A stretch of DNA of 64,000 nucleotides from Gammaproteobacteria bacterium. GTDB lineage: Bacteria > Pseudomonadota > Gammaproteobacteria > DSM-16500. The translations under genes were made by a program, and so were the position numbers. Shown here in pieces: positions 35,922 to 43,994 of this stretch. The stretch is from NCBI GenBank assembly GCA_013816845.1, contig JACDDU010000002.1:124001-188000 (forward strand). Direction: 5' to 3'. The notes beneath the pieces were generated by a model. It saw only the letters and a list, made by a program, of their open reading frames with translations. It had not been told where the DNA came from and did no database searches. How positions within the stretch are numbered: the stretch's first letter is position 1; each line of letters opens with the position of its first letter.

Positions 35922-36896
35922 ATGAATCTTAAAATAATAGATCAATTACAAATACAAGTGTTAGTGGATAATGTGACTGACAGTCTCTCTAGTGTGCCAA
36001 AGAATGTTACCCACGAAATGGCTTATCTTCGAAACAATGGTATGAAGGAATTATCGGGCGAATGCCTCTGTTGTGGAGCGCACGGACTTTCTCTTCTCCT
36101 TACAGCTTCTGAGGGAGATAATACACATAGTCTCTTATTTGATGCAGGTCCTGAAGGTGAAGTTTTTAAAAGAAATGTTAACAATCTGAATGCTAAGATT
36201 GGCGCAGTTGAAGCCATTGTTTTATCGCATGGACATTGGGATCATGCGGGTGGATTTTTTGCAGCCCTTGATTTAATTAAAAGCAAAAAAAAATGCAAAG
36301 AAATTGTGTTTCATCTTAATCCTGGCATGTTTTATCAACGCGCAACAACTCATAATGACGAAATTTGTCCGTTCAAAAAGATACCAAGTATAGCTGATCT
36401 TAAGAAACATGGTGCAAGCGTTGTTAATTCCGATGCGCCACGTTTATTATTAAGTGATATGTTTTATCTCAGTGGTGAAATTCCACGCGTTACAGAATAT
36501 GAAAAAGGTTTTCCGGGTCATGTGCGTCAATTGCCTAGTGGAGAGTGGGAAGCTGATCCATGGATAAAAGATGAAAGATTTTTAGCTGTTAATATCCGGG
36601 ATAAAGGACTTGTCATTTTTTCTGCTTGCTCGCACGCGGGAATCATTAATGTTTTAAAACACGCTCAATCATTATTTCCCGCTATTCCACTCTATGCTGT
36701 TATGGGTGGTTTTCATTTATCAGGTCAATTAGTTGAAAAAATTATTCCTCAAACGATAAATGATCTAGCGCAATTTAATTTGAAAATGATTATCCCAGCA
36801 CACTGTACGGGATGGCGAGCTGTCAATGCATTAGCCACCAAATTTGGCGATCAAGTTATTGTGCCATCCGCTGTGGGTCGTATCTATGATTTTTGA
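35922..36896 (+). CDS. Metallo-beta-lactamase-fold hydrolase (MJ0936-like)
   Basis: A 324-residue metal-dependent hydrolase with the metallo-beta-lactamase motif HGHWDHAGG (HxHxDH). Further metal-site candidates are HAGIINV (after SACS) and IPAHCTGWRA near the C terminus. The overall layout (an N-terminal SGECLCCGAHGLSLLL.. LLFDAGPEG segment, a long insert with an ERFLAVNIRDKGLVIFSACSHAG turn, and GGFHLSG) matches proteins annotated as 7,8-dihydropterin-6-methyl-4-(beta-D-ribofuranosyl)-aminobenzene-5'-phosphate synthase. That function belongs to methanopterin synthesis and is unlikely here; treat it as an MBL hydrolase of unknown substrate. It lies 61 bases after the GNAT-GrpB gene. Confidence 0.85.
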   Translation: MNLKIIDQLQIQVLVDNVTDSLSSVPKNVTHEMAYLRNNGMKELSGECLCCGAHGLSLLLTASEGDNTHSLLFDAGPEGEVFKRNVNNLNAKIGAVEAIVLSHGHWDHAGGFFAALDLIKSKKKCKEIVFHLNPGMFYQRATTHNDEICPFKKIPSIADLKKHGASVVNSDAPRLLLSDMFYLSGEIPRVTEYEKGFPGHVRQLPSGEWEADPWIKDERFLAVNIRDKGLVIFSACSHAGIINVLKHAQSLFPAIPLYAVMGGFHLSGQLVEKIIPQTINDLAQFNLKMIIPAHCTGWRAVNALATKFGDQVIVPSAVGRIYDF

Positions 36897-37142
36897 AGTT
36901 ACGCGAAAAATAAAAAATTCATACAGTTAACTAATCCTCAATTATTCTTGCCTCTCATTGAGGTTAATTTGTGCATTTTACCACGATTATTTATTCAGGC
37001 ATGCCACGCCCTAGTTGGGAAATCCTTAATATATAAAAATAAAGAGAAGCAATAGAAATCTAACAAAATATTTGCTACAAGTATGAACCCAAAACGAACG
37101 TATTTTGAATAATTATTAAGCTTGATGAAGGAAACATTTTTA

Positions 37143-39410
37143 ATGCTAAAACAGCCCGGTCAAAACTCATCTAGGTTCCAAAATTTAAACAAGGCGTTTT
37201 CTTTTGATTGGAATGATTATCATACAATTGAACTTAATAAAAATAAAATTGATGAACTTGAAACCCTCATTGAACAAATTTCTCCTGCTTTTGAACCCCT
37301 TGATGAAAATGAGAAGCGGGCTTTAGGTCAGCTCAGTTATAAACTCGGCACTTTTTATAACCATATTAAACGAGCTCCAGTGCCCGCTCATAAAAAACTA
37401 CTTCTGGCTGAAAAAATTTTAGTCGACAAAGAATTAGCTTGGGTTAAGAACCATTTGGCATTTTCGCATCAACAAATGCTGGCGGCTGCCAAGAAAGAAA
37501 AATGTGACGAAAAAATAGAAGAAAATAAAACTCAAGCACTGGGCTATTGCAAACAAGTTATCGAGCAATATAAAAACTTTACTGATATTGCTTCAATTAA
37601 AATTACCGCTTTTGCATACTGCGTCAAAGCGTTAACGGAGTATGAAATCAATCAACTCAATCAGGCAGTGCAAAGTTACCGATTGGCATTAGACCTGTAT
37701 GAAAAGTATGACTTACTTGATGATCAATATGCGCGAGCAAAGAATCGCTATGCGCAAATGCGGGCTGAACAAAATAATGATGTTGAAGCTAATAAGACAT
37801 TTAATGAGTTAGAAAAATACTGGATAGAGAAGCATGATGCTCTTAATCCTTATGCTGCTCGATTTTATGTTTCTTACGCTGATTATCTGGCCAAAATGCA
37901 GCCTGAAAATCTTAAAATGTCATTGGATAAATACAATAAGGCTTATGAGATTTTACGTGCCACAGAAGGAGAGCAATCATCCTTCACTCAAGACATCGGT
38001 AAGAAAGTTGCCGATATGCAAGATAAATTAAGCATTGATGCTTTTGACGCATTACTAGTTTCTATGGAAAAGCAATTAATGACTTTACCCTTTGAAGCTA
38101 GAGATGCTTTCATTGAAAGTTTTACTACCGTGCTCTTACGTGGATTCATACCGATGTCGGGTATGACCGTTCAACAACATATCCTAGCCCATCCTTCGCA
38201 ACTGGAAGCACTAAATAAATTGACCCATAAAACAGACGCTTATAAAAATGGTTTTGATGCGCGTTATGTTTATCAATTTGCTCGTGAAGCAACTTCAGCA
38301 GGTATATTACCGGCTTATCGAGATAATAAAACGGGAGATATTTATCTTGCATTGATTTGCAACAAAAGAAATTTAGAAATGTATAACTGGTCAGCGGGTT
38401 ATACCGAAGCCCCACTGCCAGGTTGGCGGGGTAAATTGCTATCTAACGACAATGAGGCAATTTATTATAATCGTGCTGATATCCAACGATCAGCCACAAA
38501 AACGATGACTAAAATTTTAGATGAAGCTGAAGGCGACTGGACTAAAGTAAATTATGACTATCAACGTTTTGAAAAGGACTTCAAAAACGCTGGTATTCAG
38601 TTACCCAAAATAGATATTAATAGTTTTCACACTGCCAGTCGGGAGTGCATTGAGGAAATTAATCTTGATCTCAATCAGTTTCCCGAAAGAAAAAATTTCC
38701 TTACCTCTTACGATAATACTTTGGGTATTTCTCATGGAGATGCGCCTGGCCAAACCAGTAATCGTTGTCACCAATATTTAGTTTTTCTTGGTAACCTTGA
38801 TAGCCAGCCTGAAATTAAGCCTGGTGATGATGTCGCAATGGCTGATTGGGTTAAGGTGAGCGATATTAAGCGTAAAACACCGACGGAATATTTTGCCAAT
38901 GGCAAACCTTTATGTATTTACATGTTGCGTGGTATTGAACTCGGTCTTAAAGACCTGGGCAATTATTTGCTAGAGCAAGCATCTACTCGTATCTCGCGAT
39001 ACAGCGGTAAGCAGCGGGTACACTTTTCTACATCAGAAAATATGCTAGCCGCCCTTGAAGATTTTTGTGATCAGCATCATTTGAAAATTGCCGGTCCCAA
39101 ACTAGATATTTTTTTACAATATTTAGCAAATGATTTGCCGTCTAAAACATATACTGGCGCCATGGCGCAACAGCTCTTAAATTGTAAGTTGCAAATAGCT
39201 GATTGCTTGCTAAGTTCACAACACAATCCTGAGCATTTTGTCGCTGCAATGACTAAAATTTTAGCGTCTCTCGAAGTGCCAACACAGAGGTTTAGTAACT
39301 CATCTCTTTGTCACTTTCGCCCAACGCCAGTGATTGACATGAAGACCCCACGATCGCCCATCCCAGTGGTGCATGCTTCGTTATCTTTTGGCAAGGGCTG
39401 TGCAAAGTAA
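37143..39410 (+). CDS. Helical-repeat protein with Nudix-like domain, effector candidate
   Basis: A 755-residue protein of unknown family. Residues 30-300 are helical and TPR-like (paired motifs such as TAFAYCVKALTEYEINQLNQAVQSYRLALDLYEKY). Residues about 390-590 read like a Nudix domain: ILPAYRDNKTGDIYLALICNK and the box ASRECIEEINLDL with R500-E501 and E504-E505 at the REx2EE spacing, then CHQYLVFLGN and ADWVKVSDIKRKTPTEYF. The Gly at the start of the box is not obvious, so activity is uncertain. GAAGGA at 37128-37133 supports ATG 37143 over the upstream TTG/ATG. No signal peptide. CTTAATATAT at 37024 resembles half of a PmrA site, a weak hint only. Confidence 0.65.
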   Translation: MLKQPGQNSSRFQNLNKAFSFDWNDYHTIELNKNKIDELETLIEQISPAFEPLDENEKRALGQLSYKLGTFYNHIKRAPVPAHKKLLLAEKILVDKELAWVKNHLAFSHQQMLAAAKKEKCDEKIEENKTQALGYCKQVIEQYKNFTDIASIKITAFAYCVKALTEYEINQLNQAVQSYRLALDLYEKYDLLDDQYARAKNRYAQMRAEQNNDVEANKTFNELEKYWIEKHDALNPYAARFYVSYADYLAKMQPENLKMSLDKYNKAYEILRATEGEQSSFTQDIGKKVADMQDKLSIDAFDALLVSMEKQLMTLPFEARDAFIESFTTVLLRGFIPMSGMTVQQHILAHPSQLEALNKLTHKTDAYKNGFDARYVYQFAREATSAGILPAYRDNKTGDIYLALICNKRNLEMYNWSAGYTEAPLPGWRGKLLSNDNEAIYYNRADIQRSATKTMTKILDEAEGDWTKVNYDYQRFEKDFKNAGIQLPKIDINSFHTASRECIEEINLDLNQFPERKNFLTSYDNTLGISHGDAPGQTSNRCHQYLVFLGNLDSQPEIKPGDDVAMADWVKVSDIKRKTPTEYFANGKPLCIYMLRGIELGLKDLGNYLLEQASTRISRYSGKQRVHFSTSENMLAALEDFCDQHHLKIAGPKLDIFLQYLANDLPSKTYTGAMAQQLLNCKLQIADCLLSSQHNPEHFVAAMTKILASLEVPTQRFSNSSLCHFRPTPVIDMKTPRSPIPVVHASLSFGKGCAK

Positions 39411-39480
39411 ATTCGTCTCGCACAAGTCAAAACGCATTGGCTTATGCTACACTTTTCTGACTTTTAACAAGGGAAAATGA

Positions 39481-40086
39481 ATGCTTAATATTCAGCCTAT
39501 AACACTAAAAGGAACTTGGGTGCAGCTTGAGCCACTGAATGTTTCTCACAAAAAAGAACTTTATACTGCAGCACAAGATGAGTCCATCTGGACTTATACA
39601 AGTTCTAAAGCTTTTGGAGAGCGATTTAATGCTTGGTTTGATAATGCGGTTAACGCTTTACAAAGTCTTGAACATCTTCCTTTTATCGTACGACGGTTAG
39701 CAGATCATAAAATTATTGGCAGTACGCGCTACTACGATATTAACGCTCAGCATCACCGAATTATGGTGGGTTACACTTGGTATGTTCCTGAAGTGTGGGG
39801 CACTTATGTTAATCCTGAATGTAAGCTATTGATGTTAAAATTTGCTTTCGATGACTTACTTGTAAATCGGGTTGAATTTGCAACTGATTCTCGCAATACG
39901 CGTTCCCGTTCAGCAATTAAAAAACTAGGCGCTATAGAAGAAGGGATCTTACGTTATCATACGATCTTAGAAGATGGTTATATACGGGATACAGTTATGT
40001 TCAGCGTGGTAAAGCCGGACTGGCCTCAAATCAAATCAAATTTACAATTACGTTTAAAAAAAATGTCGGATGAAAATAAACGGTAA
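39481..40086 (+). CDS. GNAT N-acetyltransferase (RimJ/RimL type)
   Basis: A 201-residue acetyltransferase similar to the RimJ/RimL/YjcK group: N-terminal ITLKGTWVQLEPLNVSHKKELYTAAQD, core strand HKIIGSTRYYDINAQHHRIMVGYTWYVPEVWGTYVNPECKLLMLKFAFDDL, and motif B NRVEFATDSRNTRSRSAIKKLGAIEEGILRYH. The N-x-x-S-R-x-A-I-x-K-L-G pattern is intact. AAGGG at 39470 precedes the ATG. It stands alone between larger genes. The substrate could be a protein N terminus or a small molecule. Confidence 0.88.
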   Translation: MLNIQPITLKGTWVQLEPLNVSHKKELYTAAQDESIWTYTSSKAFGERFNAWFDNAVNALQSLEHLPFIVRRLADHKIIGSTRYYDINAQHHRIMVGYTWYVPEVWGTYVNPECKLLMLKFAFDDLLVNRVEFATDSRNTRSRSAIKKLGAIEEGILRYHTILEDGYIRDTVMFSVVKPDWPQIKSNLQLRLKKMSDENKR

Positions 40087-40265
40087 TACCGCGATGGTGA
40101 CCGCTTAAATATAATAACGAACTTCTGTGTTTATTAAGCTTATGAGTAATAGGACGCAGAATTTTCTGTGTGTCTCATGCAGATATAAATGATTACTACA
40201 GATAAATAAAATTATTTGCTAAAGTAATCTATCACTTCAAGCTTTTAGGGTTGCGGAGATCCATC

Positions 40266-41972
40266 ATGCGGATTAAAGCCTTACTCGTTGCCTCAACGCT
40301 TGCCCTCAGTTTTTTTAGCTGTTCAGTTGTTTCCCGGGCGCGAGACAATCATCAAATATTTAAAGCTCCACAATTTGATAATCTTGGATCTTTTCATTAT
40401 CAAGTCTCAACTGGAATTCCTTTAGCCCAACGTTTTTTTGATCAGGGTCTTGTGCTCTTTTATGGCTTTGAATGGGGCGAATCCGTACGTTCCTTTAGAG
40501 AAGCAACGCGTTTAGATCCTCATTGCGGGATGTGTTATTGGGGGTTAGCTTTAGCGTTAGGAAATAAAATTAATGCCCCTTTAACCGGTCACGAATATGG
40601 GGATGCACAATCTGCTATACAAAAGGCTCTTTCACTTAAAAAACTAGCAACGCCTAAGGAGCAAGATTATATAAAAGCATTATCATTACGTTTCAAACAT
40701 GCGCCAAAACTATCAAATAAAGTAGGCCCTTTCAGTTGCCACACATCAAGTAGCCAACACGAAGAATCCACCCCACAAGAGTTAACTGCTTATTCTGAAG
40801 CCATGCAAAAAATTGTAAAAAAATACCCCCAAGACAATGTTGCACACGGTATTTTTGTTTATGCATTATTTAATAGGATTAATTGGAATTTTTGGGATGT
40901 GAAAGGAAATATAAATCCTGTCACCCCAACTATCATTAAGACTATTCAGGCTATCCTTGCAAAGGATAATTTGGATATTGGCGGCAATCATTATTATATT
41001 CACGTTATGGAATCATCATCTCACCCTAGCGATGCGATGCAAAGCGCGGATCGATTAAACACTTTAGTGCCTGGTTCGGAACATTTAGTGCATATGCCAG
41101 CGCATATTTATTTTCTTACGGGACGTTATCACCAAGCTAGCAATTCCAATTTGCAAGCCATTACCACTTACCAACGTTACAATGAAACGTGCAAAGCGCA
41201 AGGATTTGAACCTGAAATTAATTATCTCTATTTTCATAACTTTGACTTTTTACGATCAACTGCCATCATGGAAGGTCGAAAAAAACTTGCATTATGGGCT
41301 GCTAAAAATTTAATTGATAAACCCTTCGCAAATTGGTTAGCCCGCGATGCAACTTTGCAATGGTTTATCCCTATTCCGTACTATGTCGAAGCTCGTTTTG
41401 GCCTGTGGAAAGAAATCTTACATGAGCCTATGCCGTCCCAAGCTGCGCAATATGCTTTAGGCATGTGGCATTATGCAAGGGGGTTGGCAAAAGCTGGCAC
41501 AGGTGAAATCAAAGCTGCTAAAAATGAATTGTTACAATTACAACAAATTATTACAAAAGGGACAACAGATCGTAATTTAGGTAAAGCTGGGCATAATCTT
41601 TTAAAAATTGCCCAGGCGACATTGATGGCAATCATTGCCAATCAACAGGGAGACGAGAAATTAACACTCGCTCAGTTAAGCCTGGCCGATAAAATACAGC
41701 ACGATATGGGCTATCATGAGCCGCCTGATTGGTATTTTCCCCTTAAAGAAATAAGGGGTGATGCTTATTTAAAGTGGGGACATCTAAAAGAAGCGATTCA
41801 AATGTATAACGAGGATCTTAAACAATATCCTCGAAATGGTTGGGCGCTTTATGGCCTCGCAAAAGCATTGCGAAAAATTGGCAAAAATCAACAAGCGGAA
41901 CAAGTTGAAGCTGAATTTAAAGAAGCATGGAAATATGCGGATAGCCCTAGTCCTGTTACTTTATTTAAATAA
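40266..41972 (+). CDS. Exported TPR-repeat protein
   Basis: A 568-residue protein with an N-terminal export signal (MRIKALLVASTLALSFFSC; the Cys after FFS could be lipidated but the box is imperfect), so it acts in the periplasm or at the surface. The rest is alpha-helical with TPR motifs: FDQGLVLFYGFEWGESVRSFREATRLDPHCGMCYWGLALALG (about residues 60-105) and, near the C terminus, GDAYLKWGHLKEAIQMYNEDLKQYPRNGWALYGLAKALRKIG. A GGAG site at 40254-40257 precedes ATG 40266. The repeats look like a scaffold; no enzymatic motif is seen. Confidence 0.78.
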   Translation: MRIKALLVASTLALSFFSCSVVSRARDNHQIFKAPQFDNLGSFHYQVSTGIPLAQRFFDQGLVLFYGFEWGESVRSFREATRLDPHCGMCYWGLALALGNKINAPLTGHEYGDAQSAIQKALSLKKLATPKEQDYIKALSLRFKHAPKLSNKVGPFSCHTSSSQHEESTPQELTAYSEAMQKIVKKYPQDNVAHGIFVYALFNRINWNFWDVKGNINPVTPTIIKTIQAILAKDNLDIGGNHYYIHVMESSSHPSDAMQSADRLNTLVPGSEHLVHMPAHIYFLTGRYHQASNSNLQAITTYQRYNETCKAQGFEPEINYLYFHNFDFLRSTAIMEGRKKLALWAAKNLIDKPFANWLARDATLQWFIPIPYYVEARFGLWKEILHEPMPSQAAQYALGMWHYARGLAKAGTGEIKAAKNELLQLQQIITKGTTDRNLGKAGHNLLKIAQATLMAIIANQQGDEKLTLAQLSLADKIQHDMGYHEPPDWYFPLKEIRGDAYLKWGHLKEAIQMYNEDLKQYPRNGWALYGLAKALRKIGKNQQAEQVEAEFKEAWKYADSPSPVTLFK

Positions 41973-42095
41973 TGACTAGGGTTGATTTAAATTTGGCGTA
42001 AAGAAATGGGAGGTTTGAATCTTTCAGTTTATTGCTCAATTCAACTAAAATAATCAAAAATATAAACCCGAGCCTCATTAGGGAAAATTAATCCC

Positions 42096-42452
42096 CTAGG
42101 GTCTCGAACCGTTTACACTAGAATGAACGGGTTCAGAGCGAATAGTATTTTTTTCCTTACTGCCAAAAAAACGATGAATATGTCTGTGATGTTGATCCGC
42201 CGGTTTAGCTTGATGATCTGCTATTTTTATTTTCAATTTGTCTACCGCTCTTTCAGTAAGTAATATAGGAATAGCCCCTAGAAAGGCAAGCGCGTGAGTA
42301 ACTCCCACTCCCGCAAATCCTAATCCTAAAACAGGAAGCCAAAATGGACAAGTAACAACCCCCACAGGATTATGAGACAAGCGTTGAGCTGTATCAGCCA
42401 TTTTCTTATATGTATTTTCGAATGACTCATTAAAATCATCATCATCTATCAT
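42096..42452 (-). CDS. Small membrane-associated hypothetical protein
   Basis: From ATG 42452 (AAAAGGACAG just upstream) this encodes 118 residues: an acidic N terminus (IDDDDFNESFENTYKK), a hydrophobic middle of about 45 residues rich in Gly, Pro and Leu that could form one or two membrane helices (VVTCPFWLPVLGLGFAGVGVTHALAFLGAIPILL), and a basic, His-rich tail (HHRHIHRFFGSK). A longer frame to 42509 adds 19 residues without a ribosome site. No family recognised. It is convergent with the TPR gene, and divergent from the cupin gene. Confidence 0.55.
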   Translation of the reverse strand: MIDDDDFNESFENTYKKMADTAQRLSHNPVGVVTCPFWLPVLGLGFAGVGVTHALAFLGAIPILLTERAVDKLKIKIADHQAKPADQHHRHIHRFFGSKEKNTIRSEPVHSSVNGSRP

Positions 42453-42654
42453 TGATCTGTCCTTTTTATGATGTGTTGTAAATTTAATTTTGAAGATTGA
42501 ATCTATCACGCAATGCCTATTATTCTAGGATGCATCGCCTTACTTTAAAATCATTTGATTAATAATCTCCAGGAATCGCATTATAAGGATTTAAGTTTAA
42601 TAAAACTAGGTAGGAACTGGTAACAAACCAACTTCATTGATGGAGGGCGAGCCG

Positions 42655-43194
42655 ATGAAAGATACTAAATCTAATACTGCAGGTAACATTATTGCAGAAA
42701 TTATTCCCTTAAATGGTTATTTTCCGAATAATTCATACTATCCTGTATTAATTTACAAACAAATTATTGCGATAAACAAAGGCACCGTCAATGACATTCA
42801 ACATTTCTTAAAACAAAATGGTTGGCATAATACCTGGGTGAATAGCATTTATGATTATCACCATTATCATAGCAATACACACGAGGCATTGGTTGTTTAT
42901 GAAGGAGATTGCAAAGTGCAACTCGGTGGACCCAATGGCAAAGTACATAGTATTTCACAAGGTGACGTCATTATTTTTCCCGTAGGTGTCGCACACAAAA
43001 ATATTGAATCCTCAAAAAACTTTAAGTGTATTGGTGCGTATCCTTTTGATATTGATTATGACATGCACTATGGAAAAAAAGAGGAGCATCCAGCAGTGGA
43101 TCATAATATTAAATCAACACCATTGCCAAAGACAGATCCAATTTTTGGTGAGCAGGGTCTATTATTTAATTATTGGAAAAATAAGTATGATTAA
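42655..43194 (+). CDS. Cupin-domain protein (YjlB-like)
   Basis: A 179-residue cupin. The beta-barrel metal site is visible: DYHHYHSNTHEALVVYEGDCKVQLGG (His, His, Glu of motif 1) and GDVIIFPVGVAHKNIE (His of motif 2), consistent with a single-domain cupin of the YjlB type. GGAGGG at 42642-42647 sets the start at ATG 42655. It is followed 94 bases later by a secreted small protein on the same strand. No enzyme or ligand can be assigned from the sequence. Confidence 0.8.
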   Translation: MKDTKSNTAGNIIAEIIPLNGYFPNNSYYPVLIYKQIIAINKGTVNDIQHFLKQNGWHNTWVNSIYDYHHYHSNTHEALVVYEGDCKVQLGGPNGKVHSISQGDVIIFPVGVAHKNIESSKNFKCIGAYPFDIDYDMHYGKKEEHPAVDHNIKSTPLPKTDPIFGEQGLLFNYWKNKYD

Positions 43195-43288
43195 TGATAA
43201 ATCATCGCCGGGTGGAAGATATTTTTTTTGTATGTTAGGATGTACAACCTCGCATAGAGGCTTATTAATAAAATAAAAGGATGTAACG

Positions 43289-43696
43289 ATGAAGATGTAT
43301 AAATTAATTTGCTTATCTTCCCTCTTGGCTTTCGGTGTTGCGCATGCCGCATCGGTACCTTGTAACGGGTTTGAAATAAAAATAAAAAATAATTCTTCTG
43401 ATGATTTAATTATCAATAAAATTGCGCTGCAGGGTGCTGAAATTCAACCTGGAACAATCCAAAAGTTGAATGCGCATGTTGAGCAAGTTTTTACCGTGAA
43501 TAAAAGTCAAGATGATAAAACGATGAATGGTAGTTTTGAATTTCATTCATTAACCGTTCCAACGAAAAAAGTCTCAATTAAATATGACTTAAAAAATAAA
43601 AATTTAGCCTGTCACCACTATGATTTAGAAAGAGCTGGGGATTATTCTATAGATAAGACCCGTTTACCAGGTCATGTAACCTATACTATTGATTAA
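43289..43696 (+). CDS. Small secreted or periplasmic hypothetical protein
   Basis: A 135-residue protein with a clear signal peptide (KLICLSSLLAFGVAHA, cleavage before ASVPC). The mature domain of about 115 residues looks beta-rich, with alternating hydrophobic residues (FEIKIKNNSSDDLIINKIAL, GSFEFHSLTV, VSIKYDL), and two Cys (SVPCNGF, LACHHYD) that may bond. It resembles small outer-surface or periplasmic proteins of Legionella in size and composition, but no family is recognised. AAGGATG precedes ATG 43289. A strong terminator follows at 43729, so it ends its transcript. Confidence 0.68.
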   Translation: MKMYKLICLSSLLAFGVAHAASVPCNGFEIKIKNNSSDDLIINKIALQGAEIQPGTIQKLNAHVEQVFTVNKSQDDKTMNGSFEFHSLTVPTKKVSIKYDLKNKNLACHHYDLERAGDYSIDKTRLPGHVTYTID

Positions 43697-43728
43697 ATAA
43701 TCTTACCTTTTGAGTATTGTGCTATGGT

Positions 43729-43760
43729 TAAAGCCGGACGAAATTCCGGCTTTAATTTTT
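43729..43760 (+). terminator. Rho-independent terminator after the small secreted protein
   Basis: Perfect 10-base inverted repeat TAAAGCCGGA (43729-43738) and TCCGGCTTTA (43745-43754), loop of six bases, followed by ATTTTTA. It is 32 bases after the stop of the gene at 43289 and well isolated from the NACHT gene downstream. Confidence 0.85.
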
Positions 43761-43994
43761 AAAATACTTACAAGATAAAGTTTATTTTCAGGACTATCTT
43801 TTTTAATCAATACCGTTTAAGTTAAATTCAAGTTATTTTATAACTAAAAAAATAATCAGATTGACATTAATTGCCTAATGAATACTTCTTCCCTACGGTG
43901 TCTCGCCAAACTTCATTTTATTCATTGAATTAAGCTTTCATTTTTATCGTATGCGATATAAATTTAGCGCCATCTATTTACAGGAGTATTTGCG

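Noticed and set aside
25858-36896. A string of small + strand genes of the kinds found as integron cassettes (GNAT, GFA, GyrI-like, SDR)
   Set aside because: No integron integrase and no attC-like element was seen; many spacers are too short for attC and some genes overlap or face the other way.
42070-42110. Imperfect hairpin TAGGGGA/TTCCCTA after the small membrane protein gene
   Set aside because: Only five or six pairs and no clean T-run next to it; too weak to call a terminator.
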